Assembly: GCA_028829895.1 (NCBI GenBank)
Contig: CM054184.1
Location: forward strand, 21,369,701-21,433,700
DNA: 64,000 bases
Reading direction: 5' to 3'
From: Sinotaia quadrata
Lineage: Eukaryota; Mollusca; Gastropoda; Architaenioglossa; Viviparidae
Shown here: positions 1 to 12,090 of the stretch, in pieces
How positions within the stretch are numbered: position 1 is the first letter of the stretch
Layout of the letters: each line of letters starts with the position of its first letter
Program-made: the position numbers and the translations under genes
The notes under the pieces: model-generated
The model's input: the letters and a program-made list of their open reading frames with translations, nothing else
Database searches by the model: none
What the model was told of the DNA's origin: nothing

Positions 1-278
1 GTCCCCGGGGACAATGGAAAGATCAGGGGCTCCGTACTGCTAGGGGCCTCTGTTCTCGTTTGCGATTGTTTATCGCAGAGGGTAGGAGAGTGGGGTAGCT
101 GTGGCTCTTCTTTTTCTTCATCTTCCTCGGCCTGGACGAGTGCAGTCTCGCTCCTGTCTTCTTCCGGGTCCTGGAACACAACGGTAACCCCCCCGCACTG
201 TGAGTCTCGGCGATCCGTACAAGCAGGTGCACGATTTGGTGACATCTGGTTAGCAGTTTGAGCCGTGGGAAAGTTCAT
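1..278 (-). CDS. Partial acidic open frame running off the left edge
   Basis: Open from an in-frame ATG at 278 (stop just before it) to the window edge, 92 codons. The first part (MNFPTAQTANQMSPNRAP) may be intronic: a plausible acceptor, GTTGTGTTCCAG, would start an exon at 170 with DPEEDRSETALVQAEEDEEK and continue EEPQLPHSP. The acidic, Ser/Pro-rich content and higher GC look coding. The phase-0 start at 170 is compatible with the 2.0-2.1 kb candidate exon, so both may belong to one gene with the 5.3-5.9 kb exon. Not identified. Confidence 0.45.
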   Translation of the reverse strand, partial: MNFPTAQTANQMSPNRAPACTDRRDSQCGGVTVVFQDPEEDRSETALVQAEEDEEKEEPQLPHSPTLCDKQSQTRTEAPSSTEPLIFPLSPG

Positions 279-1101
279 TCAAAGAAACATGGGTAATAAG
301 TTCATTCAAACAACCTTACAATTGGCGACTGTGCGTGAGTCAACCAGTGCAAATGTTAAGTGGTGTTGTACTGTCGAAGTGTACACATTTACACTGGGAA
401 GAAATATATATATGTGTTCAAAACAATGAACAATGAGTGTATTTTTTTGTACATTTGTTGTATTCGCTGTTAAATTATTTTTATATATTAACCGACGCGC
501 AGAAAAGATTTATTTACCCCAAAAAATAAAAATATTGTGCACTGAGTATTAATCAACTGAAAATGCAGACTGTGCACTGTAAACTATTTGAAGAAGCCAG
601 CGTATCTGTGAAAAAACCTGTTACTGTAATATTTCTTTCATAATAAATTTAATAACCATGCACAGCTTTAGGGTATCGTCTGCTAATTGTTACGTAGTAC
701 TTCAGACCCTATTAAAAAAAAATCTATCTTTTTTGATAGGAAATCGACTTTTTAGTTTGAATGTGTTGATGGTTTTTAGATTGATTTATGCTACAACGGA
801 ACATAAAGCGGTTTTCTGAAGGAAATAATCTCAATAACCGCCTGGAAAGTCATACACATGTATTGAAAGGCACATTGCTTATTTATATAGGTCACTCGTT
901 TTGAGTACAGGACTATATTCACATAAAACACTAAACAATCGAAATGTCAGCAGACTGAATGTTAAAACTCAATTACCAAAACCCTACCAATGATAAAATA
1001 ATTTTGAGGTGTATGCAATTATTCATACCACACTAACCCTCAAGACACCAATAGGTGCCGCTGTTTCTCAGAACGGTTCACTGGGGTTTACCCAAAGCGA
1101 G

Positions 1102-1240
<139 letters not shown>

Positions 1241-1401
1241 TTCGATAGCTGTAGTTTGGCGTATGGCTAAGTAAAACAATCAACAAAACAAATTGAGCAA
1301 GCCGAAATTATCATAAATATATACTCATTTTATAATAGCTGTTAATTCATACATTCGTATCATGGCAAATATACATTTACAGGACCTAAATTACTCATTT
1401 T

Positions 1402-1402
<1 letters not shown>

Positions 1403-1441
<39 letters not shown>
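1403..1441. repeat. (TG)n microsatellite
   Basis: About 19 TG dinucleotides without interruption. Confidence 0.97.
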
Positions 1442-1442
<1 letters not shown>

Positions 1443-2021
1443 TGTATATGTTTGTGAAGGATTTTTGCTTTAAGACCGCATTAGTACTCCACTCAACCCT
1501 TTATTATGATCTTGGACAACAAACAAACAAACACAGAAAATGACCACGAGACTGTGCATATAAAAAATGAAAATATATTTGATAACGATACAATTAATTA
1601 TCATTTGCAATCAAGTTTGCAAATTTACGTTTAAAAAACAACAAAAAATAGTATACGGTGAATTATATATAGGATGGTTCGTAGACTATTGATTCCTTTG
1701 CACTTGTCAAGTTTTGGAGAGCGGTATTGGGGAGGAAAAAAATAGCATGCATGATCACTGGCATTTCTATATCTGGTTTTAACTAGCCTATCTTATTTAT
1801 GACTCGAAATATCTTGACAAACAATGTTTGCATATTACAAAAACAAATTGCAGCATTCTCTTGTAGAAAGACCCGTCTGATAAAGTTTGAATTTACAACA
1901 TGGAGGTGGTATATAGAGAAATAAATGGGAGAGAGAGAGTAATAAGATGTGCGTGATATTAGGGCCAAACGTTAAAAATAAAAGAAGAAAAACAAATATA
2001 ACACTTTTGTAATCTTGATAC

Positions 2022-2133
2022 CCACTTTGCAAACAATTTCGTCTTGAAATCTCGACGCGCCTGCCCCAGGAATTCGGGACTGTAGAGGTCTCCGGTCCAC
2101 ACGGACAGGCTCGACATTCGCAAAGCCTTCACT
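2022..2133 (-). CDS. Candidate internal exon, unidentified
   Basis: After a good acceptor (TTCTGTTTGCAG) two frames are open. The more protein-like one encodes MSSLSVWTGDLYSPEFLG then QARRDFKTKLFAKW; the other encodes a stretch ending FQDEIVCK. Donors GTGGGT (exon end 2,026) and GTATCA (2,022) are possible. GC content is well above the flanks. It could belong to the gene with the 5.3-5.9 kb exon, but the phase of the first frame would need one more exon between them. No family recognised. Confidence 0.4.
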
Positions 2134-2330
2134 CTGCAAACAGAATTGAACGTGCAGTTTCACGTGCGTATGCTAACGTAACAGTCACATTGACCAATTG
2201 GAATGCTTATTAACACTTGGCAATGATTGACAACTGATCCCCGAGAAAAAAGAAAACAATAATTAAAATGTATAAGGAACTAATTAGCCGATTATTGTCC
2301 CAGCAGCCTGTTTCTTTCTGATTTCTTACA

Positions 2331-2790
2331 TCAGATATCAATATTGAATTGACAAACAACTTTGACATGTCAATTTCAGTTTTGTTAAAGGTAGTGATTT
2401 TAGTTTTTAAAATTTACTATCCTTACGTCAGATATCAATATTGAATTGACAAACAACTTAGACATGTCAATTTCAGTTTTGTTAAAGGTAGTGATTTTAG
2501 TTTTTAAAATTTATAATCCTTACCTCAGATATCAATATTGAATTGACAAATAACTTTGACATGTCAATTTCAGTTTTGTTAAAGGTAGTGATTTTAGTTT
2601 TTAAAATTTACTATCCTTACCTCATATAGCAATATTGAATTGACAAACAACTTTGACATGTCAATTTCAGTTTTGTTAAAGGTAGTGATTTTAGTTTTTA
2701 AAATTTACTATCCTTACCTCATATAGCAATATTGAATTAACAAACAACTTTGACATGTCAATGTTTTGTTAAAGGTAGTGTTTTTAATAC
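2331..2790. repeat. 97-bp satellite, about 4.7 copies
   Basis: Copies begin at 2,331, 2,428, 2,525, 2,622 and 2,719 (constant 97-bp spacing). Each contains the palindromes CAATATTG and TTGACATGTCAA. The last two copies share a TATAGC variant where the first three read GATATC, so copies diverged after duplication. Confidence 0.97.
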
Positions 2791-2907
2791 GAACGGAAAT
2801 AAACGGATTGAACAGGTGAATACGACCCTGACCTCAGTTAGAGAGCAAACACCTAGAGAAAGTTATCAGTGAAAGTCGGAAACCACGTAGCAACAGGTAT
2901 GTAGGAG

Positions 2908-3284
2908 TAAGTCTGACCCACTGAGATATATATAAATGGAGAAGACAATCAGTGATAGCAAACGTTGGACGAAAACAGCAGAAAAGACAGAAAAAAATTG
3001 TACAAACTGAAGACTGTACATATATATTAGATGGAATTGGGACAGCCCTTAGTGAGTATACCAGTAAACCCTTGCCAGTGACGCCACCAAGAGCATCGTC
3101 GACGGCGGCAGCAACAACAACTGTTGACATCGAGGCATTCCTCGAAAACGGCACAACGGTGTTGGAGGTCCCGCCTCTTCCTCCACTGACAGCAACAACA
3201 CCAATAACAAAGAACTATCAACAGAAACGAGGGCCCAACACAAAGAAAAAGAGAAATAGACTCCCCTCGACACATCAGGCGTGA
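2908..3284 (+). other. Low-complexity open frame of uncertain status
   Basis: About 125 codons open on the plus strand without an early ATG. It includes RKQQKRQKKIV, SKPLPVTPPRASS and FLENGTTVLEVPPLPPLT. The region is rich in CAA/ACA/GCA triplets, and minus-strand frames are also open, so openness is weak evidence. A second plus frame, 3,346-3,684 (QQQ-rich, then NHPVVETIQLLLDHLYWPL), follows. Could be a degraded gene or element fragment; not identified. Confidence 0.25.
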
Positions 3285-3689
3285 CACGAGACCACAACAG
3301 CAATTACTTCAACAACGCCAAAGAAATAACCACCAACAACAATGACACTACTTTCAGCAGCAGTATTCGCATTGGGGATATTTCAACCATCCTGTTGTGG
3401 AAACAATCCAGCTGCTGCTCGACCATCTCTACTGGCCGCTAGCATCCATTTTCATGCATCCCACCGGACACCGGGGACAGCCACAACAACAGCGACAACA
3501 ATACCACAATAATACTGGGCTAAAGTCCGCCTTTGCCGGCCAGACGCGTTTGCAACTGAAAAAGGGCCACCCGTCATCATCTCTTTCCTTTCTACTCCCT
3601 TCCACCCTGTCTTTCATCATATTCAACTCTAAGGCACACCTTCTGCCAGGGGACGAGTTAGCTCTCACAGTAACGATTGTTTCATAAAA

Positions 3690-5060
3690 TAATACTAATT
3701 AAAACCTTTTCGGTAGAACTAATTCTATAACCTTCTATGAACAATTTAACAGTAGCTACAATGTAAAGAAATGGGCTAGATTGATTCAGTTTATCAAATT
3801 CATACAAGAATTGCGATTACAATGTACATATAATTTAAACGATTTTTCCAAATCTTTCATAAATGAATACTTCTGAATTAGACCGAGTAAAATTTTCTAA
3901 AACATAAGGCTATCGCTTTACACGTTTACTTGCATTGTTAATTATTATAATCTAAAATGATAGGCCTGAGGATTTTCTCCTTCTTGTTTATTTATATTGT
4001 TGTAAATTTAATTCTCTTTATTAAATGATAGATTCACAAAATTGGGTATAAATATATCGAGAATAGACGGTGCCAAACACTCACTTATCACAGATGATAC
4101 AATGCTTCGGTCTTTTCAATATGGCGGACATGAATTTGGCAACAGTGAATTTACCTTTGTGTCCTCTCCATATAGAGCTCAAGTGATCTGACCACACACA
4201 TACTTATATCGGTAAAGGGAGGTGGACTAATAGCATGTTAACGTGGAAGGCTCAAGGACGGGGGTATGACATAGATGTCACGTGACAAAAGGTGAGAAGG
4301 CAAATCAAGAAAGTAATACAAATTACTATTCTACAGACATCCCAAATGTCATGTCCGGTAGAGAAAGTCCATTTGCTAATATCGTAAGACTTAGTTGTTT
4401 TATCAACAGTATATTTTTGCAGATCGTTGTCTGTTTCTACAGTTTTATGTAGAGTGTGGAAATAAAATACATATACAATCTGCTTTCCTACGTCAAGTGA
4501 CTTTCCTACCCAGCATTTGTTTTATTCTCATCAGACACTTGCTTTTTCACAGCATTTTGTTGTTACCGACAAAAGGAGAAGTGACCATCCATTGCCATAA
4601 TAAATCACAAGGCAAAGAAGCTATATCCAACATGCCTAAAAAATTGTTTTGTACTCATCATCGCTAAAATAAAGCATAAACCAAAGTGAGAAACTCTCCT
4701 CTCCTTACCCTAAGTCACAAGATAAACAGATAAAAGACCCCCCTTCCTACTCATCACTCAGCAATATAATATCAAACATGTACATGCATAAAGGCAAACT
4801 CTCATCACTCGGCAATATAATAACAAACATGTACATGCATAAAGGCAAGCTCTCATCACCCCTAGGCCTATCTTATCGTTAAGGCGAACACTGACGACAG
4901 AATCTCGTTTCAATGCTATCGCTCAACATCATTATTAACCACAATGCAAACTGACAGGCTAAATCATCTCCATCGCCAAGCATAATTTCTACAGATTGCT
5001 CATCACTATAATAGATGTTAAAATATATAACAAAGTGCACAACTCTACCCCCCTAACTTG
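3690..5060. other. Non-coding stretch
   Basis: AT-rich unique sequence. An ATGGCGGAC motif at 4,121 has a YY1/Kozak-like look but opens only 21 codons. A 51-bp unit is present twice at about 4,750-4,858 (CATGTACATG palindrome inside). Confidence 0.4.
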
Positions 5061-5286
5061 TGAGTATGTATAGCTACGAATGTAGGCAGGAATTCTTGCT
5101 CAAAGCACTTGCACACCCATTTCTTACACTCGAACTCGTTCTCAGGCACTGGAGGGTAAAGGTCTTCTACCATCTATCTGTTCGTGCAATCAAGAAACGT
5201 TGGATGTGGAGAGAAATCAGTCAAAGAACCTACTCCAGTCTGATCAAAGCAATCAAGCTCGAGAAATCAAACCAAAGAATACTCAC

Positions 5287-5889
5287 GCCAAACTTGGGCT
5301 TGTTATACCGATTGTAGAGCTTCCAAAAAACAAGGAATGCAACTCCAGCCACTAGGCCACCAGCTATTAACTTCGTATATCGCGAGGACATTGCCTCATG
5401 AAATCCCGGCCAGGAACTCGCGGTTTTCGATTTTAAATCTTGCAAGAGCTGTTGGGTCAACTTGACGAGGGTGGCTCCGGCTCCCATGATTGGCGTTATA
5501 ACGTTGTCTTGCAAAACCGGTTCTGCATCTTCGTCGCTAATCTGCGAGTTGGGGCGAGGAGATACGAAAATGTCTGGTGCTATTGTATGATCTTCTTCGT
5601 AGGAGTACGCATGCTTGCGTTTGCCTTCCGGTTGGTCATCGTCGGAGACGTTTCCGCCAGTAACTATCTCGTAGCCTTTATTTCGAGGTGGCAAAATTGT
5701 GATACTTCCACTTTTATTGTTATTATCCAGGCAAACCTTCTCATCGTTCGTGTTCGCTTTATTAGCAATTGGGGCACTATCTTCCCGAATGATAAATTCA
5801 TCTTGAGGCGCGTTCTGTGCTTCGGCGTCCAGCTCCATCTGTTCCATTTTCTCTGGAGCATCGTTATTATTCTGACCAAATTCTGGCAT
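5287..5889 (-). CDS. Exon of an unidentified single-pass membrane protein
   Basis: 603 bp open from ATG (context TCTACCATGCC) to a donor GGC|GTGAGT; 201 residues, ending in phase 0. Residues 1-140 are acidic and hydrophilic (PEKMEQMELDAEAQN, ISDEDAEPVLQD) and look disordered. About 125-170 is a possible amphipathic stretch (GATLVKLTQQLLQDLK). Residues 174-191 (LIAGGLVAGVAFLVFWKL) form one clear membrane segment with small-residue spacing, followed by NRYNKPKFG. The frame is open upstream of the ATG through 13 codons to a strong pyrimidine tract with CCTCCAG near 5,945, so this could be a second exon with an upstream start. I do not recognise the family. Its next exons should lie to the left. 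Confidence 0.7.
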
Positions 5890-5999
5890 GGTAGAGCTAG
5901 AGCCTGCCTCTCTCGCTCTGGAATCCAATATCTGTCGGGCAGGGCTGGAGGGGGGAAAGAAAAGAGAGCTGAAATCGGGGAAGCTATTCAGAGATGTTT

Positions 6000-6200
6000 T
6001 GATTTTAGCTGTTGTACATAACTGTTGTTCATTTCTTGAAGCACTATTTACAAATCGATGACCCCCCGAAACTCTAAGTCAGTGAGGCAAGTACGGTTGC
6101 GTAATGTGTGACGCGATTGCAACAATGACGCAAACAAAATATTATCGTCAGAGTCTATAACTTTGAGTCATTTCAAATACGTTGTCTGCTTTCCTTTTCT
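6000..6200 (-). promoter_or_regulatory. Possible 5' flank or promoter of the membrane-protein gene
   Basis: Unique sequence upstream of the 5.3-5.9 kb exon with several GCGTCA half sites (TTGCGTCATTG and CGCGTCAC on the minus strand) and CpGs. No clear TATA box. Called only from position and motif content. Confidence 0.2.
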
Positions 6201-6477
6201 CCGTACGTGATATGTGCAAGGATGGAAAGTCAGATTCTTGCTACTTTAGTATTTGGTGCCGGCTACAGGAAGGAAAGATAGAAATTTGTCATGATTAAAA
6301 ATTACTGAGAAATTACTTATGATTTTTTCGAACCGAACGAAATGTTGACTGTAAAATATATTTGATCATACATACATTATTAATTAAAGAAAGAGTTGCA
6401 AAATATGTATATAAATACTTGCAATTGTAAAGCAGACAGCATTAATTTAGCTCTTTTCTGATAACTTCATTCCAGCC

Positions 6478-7437
6478 AATACGTACATCCAAAAGAGTCT
6501 CCAAATATGTTTATGGGGTATAAAGAAATATAATAATAATAATTATAACGGGTTAGACAAGTCCTCAAATCAAAGCTAAATGAGGCTAACAAAATACAAG
6601 CCCTTAATGGCATAGATTGGACAAGTGAAATAAATTATCTAAACAGAAAAACAAGAAATACTCACAATACATAAAAAGTCATACACCCCAAAAACAGAGG
6701 TAGGTGATTCTCTAGAAAGGTGACCCATAAGTGTGACATGAGGGTAAAAATTAAAGTAAAAATTAGAATTAATAGTTTCTTTTTATTCCAGCGAAAGATA
6801 GACCTTTTGGATACACTTTACTGCAAGAATTGTTATATTTCATCAAATGGTATTCGCACAGGAGTTTTATCAAAAGACGGCAGAGGCCAATTCGTTATGT
6901 TGCAACAGCAACCAAATGAATCATATTTCCATATGTTACAAAGTTAATATTAATGAAAATCACTTTTCCTATGCTTTGGTTGCATATATAACTTGTAACA
7001 CTAATAATAACAAAAGCATATATCTCTTAAAGAATTATATTTGTAATAATATCAATTATTATTCGTCAAACAGTAGTTACACAAGTATGGAATATACTGA
7101 TTTATGCCATTAAAGTAATTTTTTATTTTAATTAACATGTCTCATAATTATATACTTATATAAGTCATACAATAAAACAACAGTGTAATAAAAACCGAAC
7201 TGGTTATAACCTTAGGTCTGTGGAGGTTCATGGATCATTTATTGAGCAGTTGCAACACAGTAACCAAAACAAAATTAATTGATTAATTGAAACAATTATG
7301 GCAACTGTGGTCAATCTTTCTGTAATAAGTTACGAAGCGTTGGAGCATTCATAAATGTTTGTTGCGTCATTGTGTATTATATTATGAAATTGTTAAACCC
7401 ATAAACATATTTGGAGACTCTTTTGGATGTACGTATT
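6478..7437. mobile_element. Segment bounded by 40-bp inverted repeats
   Basis: 6,478-6,517 and 7,398-7,437 are perfect reverse complements over 40 bp (ends AATACGTACATCC). Spacing of 960 bp and terminal position suggest a non-autonomous DNA transposon or foldback element. No clear target-site duplication is seen. Inside are short AT-rich frames (for example KIDLLDTLYCKNCYISSNG near 6,800) of unknown meaning. Confidence 0.55.
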
Positions 7438-7723
7438 CGATTTATGTGTGTTGGGTTTTCATTTTTATATATTAAATGTATGCAACATATGTTTTTGCAC
7501 CAACCAGCTTCATGTCACAAATCTACCATGTTTTTATTGGGCATTTTCGTAAAAAAAAACAATTAAAAAAAAAAACAAGAAAAAACCAGAAAGGTTTTAA
7601 ATTTTCTTAATTTAATATTATTTAAAACATAAATTCAAAGATTCAGACAATTTCCTACACAAATAATTTTTTAACTCCATCCAAATTAATGGCATTATCT
7701 GGGTCACCTTTCCAGAGAATCAC
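6704..7723. repeat. Second inverted-repeat pair, interleaved with the first
   Basis: 6,704-6,727 and 7,700-7,723 match as reverse complements at 23 of 24 positions (GTGATTCTCTRGAAAGGTGA core). This pair starts inside and ends outside the 40-bp pair, so the two are interleaved rather than nested. Confidence 0.7.
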
Positions 7724-8135
7724 TGATTGGCTACAAAATTGTGATCTAAACTACCAGTAGGCAAGTCTCGAGATTACTGATTGGTATAAGTTCTCAATGG
7801 ATACATGAGACAGGGGGAAAAACCCATGTGTAAGAAAACAATTAATAATATGAAAAAGGTGTTCAGGATTACATAATATGTTTTAATATATTTTCACAAT
7901 ATATTTAAGCATGAAATGATAATGTGCACTGTGTCTACAACGTCTGTCTATCTAAATGAAAACTTAGGTGAACAATGTCTAGTCACATAACATATAGTGC
8001 ATATTAACAAAACCGGGGTTACCTCTCCTAGTCTGTTAGCGGTTTTTTAGATCATGAAATAAAATATAATTTTGGCTCCATCCTTTCCCGTGGCATTACT
8101 TTTAGCAGTTAAATGCGACATATGGCAAGTTAAAT

Positions 8136-8808
8136 GTTTGGTTGAATCAAACATTCATTGTGGTCCTGTCAATAAATAAGTTTTGGTTGAATCAGGCATT
8201 CATTGTGGTCCTGTCAATAAATAAGTTTTGGTTGAATCAAGCATTCATTGTGGTCCTGTCCATAAATAAGTTTTGGTTGAATCAAGCATTCATTGTGGTC
8301 CTGTCCATAAATACACTTTGGTTGAATCAAGGTGGTCCTGTCAATAAATAAGTTTTGGTTGAATCAGGCATTCTTTGTGGTCCTGTCCATAAATAAGTTT
8401 TGGTTGAATCAGGCATTCTTTGTGGTCCTGTCAATAAATAAGTTTTGGTTGAATCAAGCATTCATTGTGGTCCTATCCATAAATAAGTTTTGGTTGAATC
8501 AGGCATTCATTGTGGTCCTGTCAATAAATAAGTTTTGGTTGAATCAAGCATTCATTGTGGTCCTGTCAATAAATAAGTTTTGGTTGAATCAAGCATTCAT
8601 TGTGGTCCTGTCAATAAATAAGTTTTGGTTGAATCAGGCATTCTTTGTGGTCCTGTCAATAAATAAGTTTTGGTTGAATCAGGCATTCATTGTGGTCCTG
8701 TCCATAAATACGCTTTGGTTGAATCAAGGTGGTCCTGTCAATAAATAAGTTTTGGTTGAATCAAGCTTTCATTGTGGTCCAAATTTCCTGTCAATAAATA
8801 AGCTTTGA
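8136..8808. repeat. 45-bp minisatellite, about 15 copies
   Basis: Unit core TTTTGGTTGAATCA, then GGCATTCATTGTGGTCCTGT, then CAATAAATAAG. Two shortened units lack the middle. Because 45 is divisible by three, long frames with a repeated WLNQAFIVVLSINKF arise; treated as artefacts. Confidence 0.97.
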
Positions 8809-9149
8809 CATGCTACATCTGCAAAGATTTAGTTGATAAATACACCTTTAGAGTGCCAAATTTATTTATTAAGATAAAACAGTTTGACTTGCTACTGCCT
8901 TAAAGATTTAGCTTGCTAAATACAAATTTAGTTTTCCAAATTTATTAAGTTAGATAAAACTGTTTGACAAGCTAAAGGGGCAGACAAACTAACAGCTACA
9001 TTTAGCTAAATAAAATTTTTGTTGAACAAACTTTTGTGGTCAGAATCTCAAAACGTACTGATAATTATTTAATCTAACATAACAACACTAGAGACATATT
9101 TAATCATTCACAGTCACGACATCCAATCTTCATCAAGGCATTAATGACA

Positions 9150-9700
9150 CACTCGATCACATTCACAACTCATGTTATGCTCTCGATCACATTCACAATA
9201 TAGTGATGCTCTCTATCACATTCACAATCCTAGTGATGCTCTCGATCACATTCACAGCCCTAGTGATGCTCTCGATCACATTTACAACATAGTGATGCTC
9301 TCGATCACATTCACACCATAGTGATGCTCTCGATCACATTCACAACCCTAGTGACGCTCTCGATCACATTCACAACATAGTGATGCTCTCAGTCACATCC
9401 ATAGCTCTAGTGATGCTCTCGATCACATTCACAACGCTAGTGACACTTTTAATCGTATTAACAACCCTAATGACGCTATCGATTCATTTACATTCACTAC
9501 CTTAGTGGCACTCTCTGTCACATACATAGCCCTAGTGTATGTTCTCCAGCAATTTATATTTACAATACTACTGTCAATGCAGTAGTGACTTTCTCAACCA
9601 CATTTACAGCTCTAATGACTCTCTTAATCACATTCACAGGCATAGTGTCACTCTTGATCACACTCACAGCCCCAGCGATAATTGCAATCAGTCATCGACC
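9150..9700. repeat. Degenerate minisatellite, unit about 32 bp
   Basis: Roughly 15 diverged copies with core GTGATGCTCTCGATCACATT CACA. Divergence rises towards the right end. Confidence 0.9.
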
Positions 9701-9719
9701 CACCACACATACAGCCTTT

Positions 9720-11290
9720 AAGCGGATCATAGTCAAAGAGGACTACTGTTAAGAATATTGCCACCTGTAACGGGTTTATTGTTTGTCATGTGTGCGCACA
9801 CAAAGAACAACGATTAGAAAATGAGAAAGTTAGATGAAAGTAAAACTTTGTTTATTTTAAAAATGTCAACAAAACGCAATGTCAGTTTTAAAACACAATT
9901 TATTTACAGTTCCATCAAAATTACAGCCAAGAAGAAATAGATTTGATATATGAAGGAAAAATGATGGGACGGAAGAAGGATAGCATATGAAAATTTGGGA
10001 CTAATCTAAAAATGTATTATCGAAAGAAAAACATGCAATGGTAGTTTCTGAAACCATCAAATGGCAATTTATAAAAGTCACACCTCCCAGGCAAGAAAAG
10101 AAGACGAAAATATAATATTAAAAGTAGTAAACTAACAAAACATCACTGAACTGGTCGTAGTACTTCCTGTATTAGGCAACTCGATTCACAACTCAGTCAA
10201 ATAGTATTTGCTGTTCGAGGTACTTGACACAAAAACATCTTCATAGTCACAGTCATTAAGTACATTTTCAAAGAAAGGACCAAAACTAAACAATTTGTCT
10301 ATTAAAATATCTTTATTTAAAAATTCCTTCTTCAAACCAAAAGTTCAAGTGAAAAGGTTTCTTTTTTTTTTTTAAACAGAGGAATATACAAACAAACAAA
10401 TAAACAAACAAAAAGTATGACACACTCCAAATGTCGAGCTAGAAATAATCAATAAGTCCAGATTAAGACAAAATATTCATGAACAAACCAACCAACCAAC
10501 CAACAAACAAACAAAAGTCTGTCTCCAGATAAAAATATCAAATTTGAAACAAGAAGTACAGATTGAAACAAAAAGTTCATCTTCAAAATTAAAAAATCCA
10601 TTTTAACGAAACGTTATCCGTATACAATGGAAGATTGATATACTCGTGACGATAAAAATTTATCTCGAAACCAACAGAAAACACAAAGTAGCTTCTATTC
10701 CTATGGGAACATTCGAAATACTTCTGTTGAGACGTTCAGCATCATTTGTAAAGCATTTTAATAGAGTACAATTAAGATGGTAGAGGTGTACACAGCTAGA
10801 ATGTGTAGTTAAATAAATCATTAAAATATAATAATATTGTACATCGAAAAAGTGTATGCAATGCATTAGAATGATTAGAGAAATAGATGAGAATTTTCAA
10901 AACAGTTTAGAAACCTTATGGGATTTCATGTGGTTTTTCTTTTGAAGCAAGTTCATTCATTTGAGTGTCAAGTGATAAGCATGAAATGACGTAATTTTCT
11001 GAAGAATAAATGTCATCGGATTCAATATTATTTACTACTAAAAAGTCACAAACGCACGAATATCAACAAAAATAAATACAACATGACTTTTCTAGTAAAC
11101 ATTAACAACTCTAATCGTATAATGGCATAAGTGATGAAAAAATTACTTGTAAACATATTTCTACTCTTGTAATGACAGAAGTGAACAAAATATTTCTTAG
11201 CTAGCGTATTCAACCCTAATCGTATAACCACACTATTAACCAAAATGAATTGAGTAGCACGCATAACTTTAATCTAAAAACGAAAAAACC
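9720..11290. other. Non-coding unique stretch
   Basis: AT-rich, with runs of AAACAAAC and CAAC near 10,380-10,515. No supported gene. Confidence 0.4.
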
Positions 11291-11299
11291 ATTTCCAGC

Positions 11300-11580
11300 A
11301 TATATAACCTTAATCTAAAACTGCTGAAACAAACATAAACAAGAAACTGCTGAAACAAACATTTCTAGCACACATAACCTTAATCTAAACAAGACACTGC
11401 TTAAACAAACATTTCTAGCACACATAACCTTAATCTAAACAAGACACTGCTGAAACAAACTTTTCTAGCACACATAACCTTAATCTAAAAATGATACTGC
11501 TGAAACAAACTTTATAGCACACATAATCTTAACCTAGCAATGACACTGCTGAAACAAACATTACTAGAATGCATAACCAT
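11300..11580. repeat. Minisatellite, unit about 44 bp
   Basis: About six copies with core ACTGCTGAAACAAACATTTC followed by TAGCACACATAACCTTAATC. Confidence 0.93.
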
Positions 11581-11694
11581 AAACAAGTGAACCTAACATT
11601 ACAACATACTTAACCTTAATTTTATAAAGACACTCTAGAATAAAACAGCTCTTGTAACCGTAATCCTACCGTTCATACGTAATAGCGTCTGTTA

Positions 11695-12090
11695 TACCTA
11701 GAATGATATCACGTTTGTGTAGACATTCGCTATCATACATAGAATGATATCACGTTTGTGTAGACATTCGCTATCATACCTAGAATGATATCACGTTTGT
11801 GTAGACATTCGCTATCATACCTAGAATGATATCACGTTTGTGTAGACATTCGCTATCATGCATAGAATGATATCACGTTTGTGTAGACATTCGCTAATAG
11901 TATCATACATAGAATGATATCATGTTTGTGAAGACATTCAACATATTTATCATGTATAGAATTATATTATGTTTGTGTAGACATACGTTATCCTAAATAG
12001 AATAATATTTTGTGTGTGTAGACATACGCATATTTATTCATACATAGAATGATATTATATTCATGTAGACATTCAGAAAATTTACCAAAC
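11695..12090. repeat. 41-bp minisatellite decaying rightwards
   Basis: Core TAGAATGATATCACGTTTGT then GTAGACATTCGCTATCATAC. The first five copies are near-identical, the last four diverged. Confidence 0.95.

Noticed and set aside
4121..4186. ATGGCGGACATG as a translation start on the plus strand
   Set aside because: Good YY1/Kozak look, but only 21 codons and no convincing donor.
8142..8748. Two plus-strand frames with a repeated WLNQAFIVVLSINKF
   Set aside because: They arise from a 45-bp minisatellite; the unit is divisible by three, so a stop-free unit keeps the frame open. No flanking coding sequence or splice sites.
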